A stretch of DNA of 64,000 bases from JALYTZ01 sp036559125 (GTDB taxonomy: Bacteria > Vulcanimicrobiota > Vulcanimicrobiia > Vulcanimicrobiales > Vulcanimicrobiaceae): assembly GCA_036559125.1 (NCBI GenBank), contig DATBTT010000002.1, positions 1 to 64,000 of the forward strand, written 5' to 3'. Of this stretch, positions 16,166 through 23,327 are shown in pieces; position 1 is the stretch's first letter; every line of letters starts with the position of its first letter. Made by a program: the position numbers and the translations under genes. The notes beneath the pieces are model-generated. The model did no database searches and was not told the DNA's origin. It saw only the letters and a program-made list of their open reading frames with translations.

Positions 16166-16792
16166 ATGCAGCCGCCGCTAGCGAGATTTCTCGGCGAACG
16201 GAAGGCTCCGGTTCCCGGGGAACTCTGCGAACTTTGCGCTACGCCCCTATCCGATGCGCACTCGCATTTGGTCGATGTCGGCGCGCGCCGCCTCTTATGC
16301 GCGTGCCGCCCGTGCTACTTGCTGTTTACGCCGAAAGGCGCCGCCCAGGGGCGGTACAAACCCGTGCCCGAGCGCTATGTCGAACTCGGCATGCAGCTGA
16401 CGGGCGCGCAATGGGACGAGCTGCAGATTCCCATCAGCCTCGCGTTCTTCTTTTTCACTGCAGGCGTCGAAAAGCTAACGGCATTCTATCCCGGTCCATC
16501 GGGCGCAACGGAATCGCTGTTGCCGCTCGATGTCTGGGACCGCCTGTTCAAAGATGACCCCGTCTTGAGAACCATGCTGCCGGACGTGGAGGCATTGCTC
16601 GTTCAGCGCGACCGCGGAGGGGCTGGGCGCGCCTATTTGGTGCCCATCGATGCGTGTTACGAACTCGTGGGAGTGATTCGCAAGACGTGGAAGGGCTTCG
16701 ACGGCGGCGAAGCCGCGCACGCCGAGATCGAGGCGTTTTTCGGACGTCTGCAGCAGCGCAGCACGGGCATGGTCACCGAGGCGCGACGATGA
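16166..16792 (+). CDS. DUF5947-type hydrogenase-associated protein
   Basis: The protein has 208 residues. An N-terminal CELC and a later CACRPCY (near residue 51) probably form a zinc or Fe-S knuckle, followed by an alpha/beta domain containing LAFFFFTAGVEKLTAFYPGP. This pattern and its position after the NifU-type gene match DUF5947, a family that co-occurs with group 1h hydrogenases. Its function has not been established to my knowledge; assembly factor or small structural partner are both possible. The stop overlaps the next ATG (ATGA), indicating translational coupling. Confidence 0.75.
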   Translation: MQPPLARFLGERKAPVPGELCELCATPLSDAHSHLVDVGARRLLCACRPCYLLFTPKGAAQGRYKPVPERYVELGMQLTGAQWDELQIPISLAFFFFTAGVEKLTAFYPGPSGATESLLPLDVWDRLFKDDPVLRTMLPDVEALLVQRDRGGAGRAYLVPIDACYELVGVIRKTWKGFDGGEAAHAEIEAFFGRLQQRSTGMVTEARR

Positions 16793-17427
16793 GCGAGTTG
16801 TCGTTCGAGATCGTCGGCGCGCGCGCGGAACGCTACGCCGCATCGCCGACGATTGCGCTGCGCTTGCGCGTTCGCGAAGGCAGCGGTTCGGAAGTCTCGT
16901 GCCTCGCATTGCGCGTGCAGGTTCAGATCGAACCGCGGCGACGCCACTACGGAAAGCCGGAGGAAGAGCGGTTGGTCGAACTGTTCGGCGAACCCGCGCG
17001 CTGGGGGGAAACGTTGCGCACGGTGGTGTGGACGCACGTCTCCATCGTGCTTCCGACATTCACCGGCGAAACGGAGATCGACCTCCTGTTGCCGTGCAGT
17101 TACGATTTTGACGTCTCGGCAAATAAGTATCTTCAGGCGCTCGAAGACGGGGAGATTCCCGTCACGCTGCTTTTCAGCGGCACGATCTTTCAGCGCGCTC
17201 CGGCCGGTTTTTCCGCCGAGATGGTGCCGTGGGAAAAAGAGGCGACCTATCGGATACCCGTGCAGGCGTTTCGCGAAGCAATCGACGCGCACTTTCCGAA
17301 CGCTGCCTGGATTCGCGTGCGACGCGACACGTTCGACGAACTCTACCGGTATAAGACCGGCGCGATGCTCCCGGGTTGGGACGACGCAATCGCGAGCCTC
17401 CTCGATCGAGCCAAGGAACAGTTGTGA
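16789..17427 (+). CDS. DUF6084-type hydrogenase-associated protein
   Basis: The protein has 212 residues, is mainly beta-strand in pattern and has no signal peptide or cysteine cluster. Segments such as RVQVQIEPRRRHYG, WTHVSIVLPTFTGETEIDLLLPCSYDFDVSANKYL and VTLLFSGTIF are characteristic of the DUF6084 family found next to group 1h hydrogenase genes. The ATG overlaps the DUF5947 stop (ATGA) and the TGA overlaps the next GTG start, so it sits in a coupled block of three accessory genes. No enzymatic motif is visible; a role as scaffold or maturation factor is inferred only from linkage. Confidence 0.72.
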   Translation: MSELSFEIVGARAERYAASPTIALRLRVREGSGSEVSCLALRVQVQIEPRRRHYGKPEEERLVELFGEPARWGETLRTVVWTHVSIVLPTFTGETEIDLLLPCSYDFDVSANKYLQALEDGEIPVTLLFSGTIFQRAPAGFSAEMVPWEKEATYRIPVQAFREAIDAHFPNAAWIRVRRDTFDELYRYKTGAMLPGWDDAIASLLDRAKEQL

Positions 17428-18716
17428 TCGCCTTCGACGCGTTGCGGAAGATCGCCGACGCAGTGTTATACGAAGGCTACTTGCTGTATCCGTACACCGC
17501 TTCCGCAACCAAGAACCGCGTTCGCTGGCAGTTCGGCGTCGTCGTCCCGCAAGCGTATGCGGACAATGGAACCGGCGAGAACGCGTACATGCAGACCGAG
17601 GTGCTTCTCGAGCTTCGCAACGAGCCGGTCGACCTTGAGGTTCTGGTGCGTTTTCTGCACGTGCAGGCGCGCACGATCGAGCGCGCAGCCGGCTCGTCGT
17701 TCGAGCCCGTCGCGGACCTTACGGTTGACGGCACGCGCCATATCGCGTTCGACGAGACGGTCGAAGAAGAGATCGCGTGTGCTGTAGAAGGCGATCGCAG
17801 CGAGACGCCGATCGACATTCCGGGCGCCGTGCAGGTTGACGTGCTCAACGGGCCCGACGGAGTCGTCGCCGGGCGCGTCGTGCGCAAGCGTTGGCCGTTG
17901 CGCGGTCGAATCGTCGTAGAACGCGAGAAGGTGGAATCGGTGGAGAAGGTGCGCGTCCGGATCGAAAACGATTCCGACGTCGTTCCGGCCGCGGAGCGAG
18001 CGACCGCGCTGCGAACCGCCTTCGTTTCGACGCATACGCTCTTTAGCGCAACCGGCGATGCGTTTGTGTCCCTGCTCGATCCGCCCGAGCACGCCGCCGC
18101 TCAAGCGGCGGCATGCAAGAACGAGCACACGTGGCCCGTGCTTGCCGGCGTCGCCGGAAGCGACGAGCGATATGCGTCGCTCGTCCTTTCGTCTCCGATC
18201 ATTCTGTACGATTTTCCGCGCATCGCGGAGCCCAGCGACGGCGACAAATTCGACGGGACCGAAATCGATGAGTTGCTTAAGCTGAGCGTGCTCGGCATGA
18301 GCGACGCGGAGAAGGACGAAGCGCGCGCGACCGATCCCGCCGCGCGAGCGATCGTCGATCGCGCCGAGACGTTGTCCTCCGACGAATTGTTTGCGCTGCA
18401 CGGCATCGTTACCACGGAATCCGGACCTGGATCCGGTTCGGTCGACGTGGGCGGCATGATGGTTGCCAAGGGTTCGCACGTGCGCCTGCATCCAAAACGG
18501 CGCGCGGACAGCTGGGACATCTTTCTTGCCGATCGGGATGCGCGCGTGCAAGGCGTCTACGTCGATTTTGAGGGCGAAACGTACGTGGCCGTCACCGTCG
18601 ACGACGATCCGGCCAGCGACTTGCACGAATGGTACGGCCGCTCGCTGTTCTTCTACCCCGACGAGATCGAGCCGTTAGCCGCGCCCACCGCTCGCCCTTC
18701 GACAAGCTCGGGGTGA
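17424..18716 (+). CDS. Unknown 430-residue protein in the hydrogenase operon
   Basis: The protein has 430 residues, is acidic and has no signal peptide. The N-terminus contains DAVLYEGYLLYPYTASATKNR followed by strands with many Glu. A central helix-rich part holds LLKLSVLGMSDAEKDEARATD. The C-terminal part reads MMVAKGSHVRLHPKRRADSWDIF and YVAVTVDDDPASDLHEWYGR, ending in a Tyr-rich strand. The last residues PSTSSG come from a copy of the 22-bp repeat. I recognise similar proteins only as hypothetical neighbours of group 1h hydrogenases and do not know a function. The GTG start at 17424 is set by the GTGA overlap with the preceding stop. Confidence 0.75.
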   Translation: MIAFDALRKIADAVLYEGYLLYPYTASATKNRVRWQFGVVVPQAYADNGTGENAYMQTEVLLELRNEPVDLEVLVRFLHVQARTIERAAGSSFEPVADLTVDGTRHIAFDETVEEEIACAVEGDRSETPIDIPGAVQVDVLNGPDGVVAGRVVRKRWPLRGRIVVEREKVESVEKVRVRIENDSDVVPAAERATALRTAFVSTHTLFSATGDAFVSLLDPPEHAAAQAAACKNEHTWPVLAGVAGSDERYASLVLSSPIILYDFPRIAEPSDGDKFDGTEIDELLKLSVLGMSDAEKDEARATDPAARAIVDRAETLSSDELFALHGIVTTESGPGSGSVDVGGMMVAKGSHVRLHPKRRADSWDIFLADRDARVQGVYVDFEGETYVAVTVDDDPASDLHEWYGRSLFFYPDEIEPLAAPTARPSTSSG

Positions 18717-18717
18717 C
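18696..18717. repeat. 22-bp scattered repeat, variant copy 3
   Basis: Variant with AAGCTCGGGG in place of AGGCTCAGGA, plus-strand orientation. It encodes the final PSTSSG and TGA stop of the unknown 430-residue protein and ends six bases before the next start codon. Confidence 0.8.
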
Positions 18718-18723
18718 GGAGCG

Positions 18724-19206
18724 ATGAAGACGTTAGTTGCTGGGGTTGGGAACGTGTTTTTTGGGGACGACGGGTTTGGTGTGGAAGTCGCTAGGCGGCT
18801 CGCTTTGGAGGCGCTGCCGGTTGACGTTAAGGTTTCCGACTACGGCATCCGGGGCGTCCATCTCGCGTTCGAATTGGTTGCCGGCTACGAGCGGGCGATC
18901 GTGATCGACGCCGTGCCGCGAGGCGCAGAAGCGGGTACACTCTATATCATCGAACCGGACTTGGAGGCGATCTCCGCGACGCCGGACTCTCACAGCATGG
19001 AGCTGCACAACGTGTTTGCGTTCATGAAGCAACTCGAAGGACCGCGTCCGCACGTCACGATCGTGGGTTGCGAACCCGCAAGCGCGAACGAACGCATGGA
19101 GTTGAGCGAACCGGTACGCAACGCGATCGAACCCGCCGTCGCACTCATCAAAGATTTGCTCGCGCGCGAAACCACCCTGCCGATCACACAGGAGACAATC
19201 ACATGA
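18724..19206 (+). CDS. Hydrogenase maturation endopeptidase (HyaD/HybD family)
   Basis: This 160-residue nickel-dependent protease removes the C-terminal tail of the hydrogenase large subunit once nickel is in place. The N-terminal VAGVGNVFFGDDGFGVEVA contains the conserved acidic residue that binds the nickel of the substrate. Further family positions are VIDAVPRG near residue 61 and DSHSMELHN near residue 88, giving the second and third metal ligands. Length is standard. It lies downstream of the accessory genes and overlaps the next start codon (ATGA). Its target is almost certainly the hhyL product. Confidence 0.95.
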   Translation: MKTLVAGVGNVFFGDDGFGVEVARRLALEALPVDVKVSDYGIRGVHLAFELVAGYERAIVIDAVPRGAEAGTLYIIEPDLEAISATPDSHSMELHNVFAFMKQLEGPRPHVTIVGCEPASANERMELSEPVRNAIEPAVALIKDLLARETTLPITQETIT

Positions 19207-19466
19207 AGAAGCGAGTTATTCTCGGAGCCCTCGGGCTTGCCGCCGGCTCGGTGCTACTCGGGCAGGCGCTGCGGGCGCGCAAGGAACTTCAACGCTACAA
19301 TGATGCGCGCGCGATGTCCGGCGAGGGACCTTTGGAAGGGAAAGAGGTTTCCACGATGCTCGGGGAGATCGGGAACAACTTTTCCAATAACTCCGGCGAC
19401 GTGAAGAGCTTCTTTACGTCGATTCCGGAAGATGCGGCGCGCTACGCACGCATCAAATCGATGTAG
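19203..19466 (+). CDS. 87-residue anchored protein in the hydrogenase operon
   Basis: This small protein has a basic start (MKKR), a hydrophobic segment (residues 5-22, with small residues such as GALGLAAGSVLLG) and a hydrophilic remainder rich in charged residues and Asn. It looks like a single-pass membrane anchor with the soluble tail on one side. It overlaps the protease stop (ATGA) and ends two bases before hypC. No family is recognised. It could attach the hydrogenase or a maturation complex to the membrane, but that is inference from topology and linkage. Confidence 0.65.
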   Translation: MKKRVILGALGLAAGSVLLGQALRARKELQRYNDARAMSGEGPLEGKEVSTMLGEIGNNFSNNSGDVKSFFTSIPEDAARYARIKSM

Positions 19467-19468
19467 CC

Positions 19469-19738
19469 ATGTGTCTTGCAATTCCGGGGCAAATCGTCTC
19501 TTTCGACGAGGAACAACCGTTGCTCGCAAAGGTCGACGTTGCCGGAGTCAAACGCAAGATCAACGTGGGGCTGCTCGCCGATCAGCCGCTCGACGTGGGT
19601 GATTGGATATTGATTCACGTCGGGTTTGCGATGAGCAAGATCGAGCAAGAGCAGGCGGAGGACCAGTTGCGCATGCTCAAAGCCCTGGGCGAGGACCGTC
19701 TTGCGATGGAAGAGGTCCGCGGGTATTCGTTCGAATGA
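19469..19738 (+). CDS. hypC: Hydrogenase assembly chaperone HypC
   Basis: HypC is a small OB-fold chaperone that works with HypD to build the Fe(CN)2CO unit and carries it to the large subunit. The 89 residues begin with MCLAIPGQIV, whose Cys2 is essential and exposed after removal of the initiator Met. The DWILIHVGFAMSKI segment near residue 48 is also typical. The stop overlaps the hypD ATG by four bases (ATGA). This HypC probably serves the group 1h large subunit. Confidence 0.95.
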   Translation: MCLAIPGQIVSFDEEQPLLAKVDVAGVKRKINVGLLADQPLDVGDWILIHVGFAMSKIEQEQAEDQLRMLKALGEDRLAMEEVRGYSFE

Positions 19739-20865
19739 AATACGTAGATGAGTTCCGCGATCCGCAACTGATCAAAAACGTTGCCGGCGAAATCGCGCGC
19801 ACCGTCGATCCGCAGCACGAGTACCGCATCATGGAAGTCTGCGGCGGCCACACGCACGCGATTTACCGCCACGGCCTGCAAGATATTTTGCCGGAAAACC
19901 TTCGGCTCGTGCACGGGCCCGGATGCCCGGTCTGCGTGTTGCCGACGGGGCGCGTAGACGACGGTCTGTCGATCGCCGAACATCCCGGAGTCATTCTGAC
20001 GGCCTTTGGCGATATGATGCGCGTTCCGGGCACGCGCGGCACGCCGCTCGAGTACAAAGCTCGCGGCGCGGATATTCGCATGGTGTATTCGCCGCTCGAC
20101 GCGCTGCGGCTCGCGCAGAACGAACCGAATAAACACGTTTGTTTCTTTGCGATCGGCTTCGAGACGACGGCACCGTCGACTGCACTGACCTTGCTGCGCG
20201 CGAAGGCTTTGGGCGTGCGGAACTTTTCGATTTTCTGCAACCACGTGACCATCGTGCCGGCGATCCGCGCAATTCTCGAATCTCCCGATATGCGATTGGA
20301 CGGCTTTATCGGGCCAGGCCACGTCTCGACGGTCAGCGGGTGCCGTCCGTACGAATTCATCGCGCGCGATTACGGCAAGCCCGTCGTCGTCTCGGGGTTC
20401 GAGCCGCTCGACTTGCTCGAGTCGATCTTGATGGTCATCCGGCAATTGAACGCAAAACAAGCGAAAGTCGAGAATCAATACCGGCGAATCGTGCCGTGGG
20501 AGGGAAACATGCCCGCGCTTCGCGCGATGAGCGAAGTCTTTGAATTGCGCCCCTACTTCGAATGGCGCGGACTGGGCTTCATCTCACAATCCGCGCTGAA
20601 GCTATTGCCGACGTATGCCGCGTGGGACGCCGAAGTACAGTTTGAGATCCCGGGAGTGCGCGTGACCGATCCGCGCGCTGCGCAATGCGGCGAGGTCCTC
20701 AAAGGCGTGCTGCGGCCCCCGCAATGCAAGCTTTTCGGAAACGAGTGCAACCCGGAACATCCGGTCGGCGCACTGATGGTTTCGAGCGAAGGGGCGTGCG
20801 CCGCGTACTACCGGTACGTTCGTTATGAAGACGGCGCTCAAAACGCGCAACCCGTGACGAGCTAG
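19735..20865 (+). CDS. hypD: Hydrogenase maturation protein HypD
   Basis: This 376-residue [4Fe-4S] scaffold assembles the Fe(CN)2CO centre with HypC and receives cyanide from HypE. Diagnostic motifs are MEVCGGHTHAIYRHG near residue 27, LVHGPGCPVCVLP near residue 56 and a GFETTAPSTA segment near residue 140. The cluster-binding cysteines sit in the C-terminal part (CGEVLKG, PPQCKLFGNECNPEHPVG and GACAAYY). The ATG overlaps the hypC stop. The TAG stop overlaps the GTG start of hypE by one base. Confidence 0.96.
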   Translation: MKYVDEFRDPQLIKNVAGEIARTVDPQHEYRIMEVCGGHTHAIYRHGLQDILPENLRLVHGPGCPVCVLPTGRVDDGLSIAEHPGVILTAFGDMMRVPGTRGTPLEYKARGADIRMVYSPLDALRLAQNEPNKHVCFFAIGFETTAPSTALTLLRAKALGVRNFSIFCNHVTIVPAIRAILESPDMRLDGFIGPGHVSTVSGCRPYEFIARDYGKPVVVSGFEPLDLLESILMVIRQLNAKQAKVENQYRRIVPWEGNMPALRAMSEVFELRPYFEWRGLGFISQSALKLLPTYAAWDAEVQFEIPGVRVTDPRAAQCGEVLKGVLRPPQCKLFGNECNPEHPVGALMVSSEGACAAYYRYVRYEDGAQNAQPVTS

Positions 20866-21917
20866 TGGACATCCTCGAGCGGCCCGCGAGCGAGGTTCGC
20901 TTCCGCGATCCGCAGATCGAGATGGCGCACGGCGCCGGCGGAAAGCTCACACGCCGCCTGATCGAGGGACTTATTGCGCCGCTATTGCACAATCCGATCC
21001 TGGCGCCGCTTTCCGATTCGGCCATCTTCGATCTGGCCGGTACGCGGGTTGCGACCACGGCGGACGCGTACGTCGTGAAGCCGCTCCGATTTGCCGGCGG
21101 TTCCATCGGCGAACTCGCCGTCAACGGAACGGTCAACGATCTCGCCGTCGCGGGGGCTCATCCCGTCGGCTTGATGGCGACGTTTATTTTGGAAGCCGGT
21201 TTGCGAAGCGACGACCTTCGACTCGAAGTCGAAGCCGTAGCGCGTGCGGCGCGCAACGCCGGTGTCGCCATTTTTGGTGGCGATACGAAGGTGGTCGAGC
21301 ATGGATTGGCCGACGGGATGTACATCTCGACGTTCGGAATCGGTACGGTCGATCCGCGGGCACGTTTGGATGCAGGCTCGGTGCGCGAAGGCGATCGGGT
21401 ATTGCTCTCGGGACCGATCGGCGATCACGGCATCACCATCTTGCTGGCGCGTGGCGAACTCGACCTCGAAGCCGAAACGCTTGCCTCGGATACGCGCTCC
21501 GTGCTTCCGTTTGTGGATGCGCTGCTGGATCGAGCGGCGACCGGACTGCGCTGGATGCGCGACCCGACGCGCGGTGGCGTCGCGACCGCTCTCAACGAAT
21601 TGGCCCGTGAGTGCGCTTTGGGCATCGCGATCTTTGAGGAAGCAATTCCGCTACGCGACGAAGTGCGCGGCGCATGCGAGATTCTCGGTTTGGACCCGCT
21701 GCACATCGCAAACGAAGGGCAGATGCTCGCAATAGTCGCGCCCGATCTCGCGGATGCGGCGCTGGAAGCGATGCAAGCCGTGCCCGGCGGCGAGCTGGCG
21801 GCATGCATCGGCGAAGTCCGTAGCGGGCCCGCAAAGACCGTGTTGGCGATGAACGGGTACGGAGGCTCGCGGGCCGTCGACATGCTGGTCGGCGACCCGT
21901 TGCCGCGAATATGCTGA
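20865..21917 (+). CDS. hypE: Hydrogenase maturation protein HypE
   Basis: HypE dehydrates the carbamoyl group received from HypF on its C-terminal cysteine, forming the thiocyanate that supplies the CN ligands. The 350 residues belong to the AIR synthase-like ATP-binding superfamily and show MAHGAGGKLT near the N-terminus, VNGTVNDLAVAGA near residue 86 and GGDTKVVEHG. The C-terminus is PRIC, the essential terminal cysteine. The start is GTG, overlapping the hypD stop. The SIS-domain gene begins seven bases before its end. Confidence 0.96.
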   Translation: MDILERPASEVRFRDPQIEMAHGAGGKLTRRLIEGLIAPLLHNPILAPLSDSAIFDLAGTRVATTADAYVVKPLRFAGGSIGELAVNGTVNDLAVAGAHPVGLMATFILEAGLRSDDLRLEVEAVARAARNAGVAIFGGDTKVVEHGLADGMYISTFGIGTVDPRARLDAGSVREGDRVLLSGPIGDHGITILLARGELDLEAETLASDTRSVLPFVDALLDRAATGLRWMRDPTRGGVATALNELARECALGIAIFEEAIPLRDEVRGACEILGLDPLHIANEGQMLAIVAPDLADAALEAMQAVPGGELAACIGEVRSGPAKTVLAMNGYGGSRAVDMLVGDPLPRIC

Positions 21918-23104
21918 GGTCATCCTCGCTCGATCTGCGACCGTTCGTGCTGGATCGAATCGACGCGCGCACGCGTGCGTCGCAGGCATTTTTCCCGGGG
22001 CAGGCGCGTCCCCTCGCGGTCGCGACTCGCAAGATGGCCGAACGGTTCCGCCAGGGCGGCAGACTGCTCGCGTTCGGTAAGGGGCCGTACGCGACTGACG
22101 CGCAGCACGTTTCCGTCGAATTCCAGCATCCCGTCCTCGTCGGCAAGCGCGCGTTGCCGGCGCTGGACGTCAGCATGGCGTTTCGCGACTGGATTGCAGC
22201 GATAGCTGGGCCGCACGACATGGCCATGGGATTCGGGCCGCCCCGCGGCGATCCCGAGATTGCCGAAGCGCTGCGCGACGCAGCCGCGCGCGGCGTGATG
22301 ACCTTCGCGATGCCCGGCAACGACGGCGACTATGCCGTTGCCGCCCCCAGTGCCGACGCCCACGTCCATCAAGAATTGATCGAACTGCTCTGTCACGCGC
22401 TCTACGAAAGCGTGCATGTCTTCCTAGAGCATCGCGAATCGGGACACGACGTTGGCGCATCGACGTTCCTCTATCCGTTTTTGGGGAAAGAGCAGCAACC
22501 GCTGGATGAAGTGGTCGAGGACGTTTCGAGGTCGATTCTAGAAAAGACGCGCGACGCGCAGCGCTTGCGTGAAGGGATCGTGGCGGGCGAGGGCGTCGAC
22601 CGGATCGTGCGCGCCGCAATTGCGATTCGCGAACGTCTCGACGCGGGCGGAAAGTTGCTCATTTTCGGCAACGGCGGTTCGGCGACCGACGCCACCGATT
22701 GGGCCCTGGATTGCGTGCTTCCCGACGACGGGATGGTTCCGATCCCGGCGATCTCCCTGGCTCTCGAACCCGCGTGCATCACCGCGATTGCCAACGACGT
22801 CGGTACTGAAGTAATTTTTTTGCGTCAGTTGATCGCGCAAGCCGCATCCGCCGACGTTGCGATCGCCTTATCCACCAGCGGTGGTTCGAAGAACGTTATC
22901 CTGGCTTTGGAGGAGGCGCGCAAACGCGGGCTGCTCACGATCGCGCTGCTTGGGTACGACGGCGGCGAGATCGCACGGCGATCCCTGGTGGACCATGCAA
23001 TTGTCGCGGATTGCGACTACATCCCGCGCATACAAGAAGTGCAAGCGACAATCTATCACATCATGCGCGAACTTTTGGACCGGTTACGCGCGCATGCCGC
23101 TTGA
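21911..23104 (+). CDS. Tandem SIS-domain (GmhA-like) protein in the hydrogenase operon
   Basis: The protein has 397 residues made of two related SIS domains. The C-terminal one (about 205-390) is clearly like phosphoheptose isomerase: IFGNGGSATDA near residue 253, IANDVGTEVIFLRQ, LSTSGGSKNVILAL and the IQEVQATIYHIMRELL end. The N-terminal one (about 20-190) keeps the fold pattern with LAFGKGPYATDAQHVSVEF, but its phosphate-binding loop is changed. SIS domains bind sugar phosphates. Members of this kind occur in group 1h hydrogenase loci, but no role in hydrogenase assembly is known to me. Overlaps with hypE and the next gene tie it to the operon. Confidence 0.8.
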   Translation: MLRSSSLDLRPFVLDRIDARTRASQAFFPGQARPLAVATRKMAERFRQGGRLLAFGKGPYATDAQHVSVEFQHPVLVGKRALPALDVSMAFRDWIAAIAGPHDMAMGFGPPRGDPEIAEALRDAAARGVMTFAMPGNDGDYAVAAPSADAHVHQELIELLCHALYESVHVFLEHRESGHDVGASTFLYPFLGKEQQPLDEVVEDVSRSILEKTRDAQRLREGIVAGEGVDRIVRAAIAIRERLDAGGKLLIFGNGGSATDATDWALDCVLPDDGMVPIPAISLALEPACITAIANDVGTEVIFLRQLIAQAASADVAIALSTSGGSKNVILALEEARKRGLLTIALLGYDGGEIARRSLVDHAIVADCDYIPRIQEVQATIYHIMRELLDRLRAHAA

Positions 23105-23327
23105 GCTCTACGGTTCGCGAACCTGTCCGTACACCGCGCAACTGCGCGCCGATTTGGAGTGGAACGGCGAGCCGTTCGTCGAGTTCGATGTCGACGAAGA
23201 TGCGCAGGCGTGCGCGCGCATGCTCGATCTCGTCAGTGGCGCCGCGATGCTGCCCGTGCTCGTTCGAGACGGCAGCGTGGCGCAGATCGGATATCAGGGT
23301 CGGGGATGTTACGTGAATCGGTCGTAA
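23094..23327 (+). CDS. Small glutaredoxin-like protein, UXX-star type
   Basis: The protein has 77 residues with a thioredoxin/glutaredoxin fold pattern. It begins LELYGSRTCPYTAQLRADLEWNG, with CPYT at the redox position near residue 10. It continues with FVEFDVDEDAQA and a MLPVLVRDG cis-Pro region, and ends YQGRGCYV. This resembles the UXX-star (seleno)protein family, in which selenocysteine often replaces the active Cys; here the codon is TGT, a normal Cys. It sits between the SIS gene (11-base overlap) and hypF (22-base overlap). A thiol-redox or metallochaperone role in maturation is possible. Confidence 0.75.
   Translation: MPLELYGSRTCPYTAQLRADLEWNGEPFVEFDVDEDAQACARMLDLVSGAAMLPVLVRDGSVAQIGYQGRGCYVNRS

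Noticed and set aside
23094..23327. Selenocysteine in the UXX-star protein
   Set aside because: The active position is encoded by TGT, and no in-frame TGA or SECIS-like hairpin is needed to read the gene.
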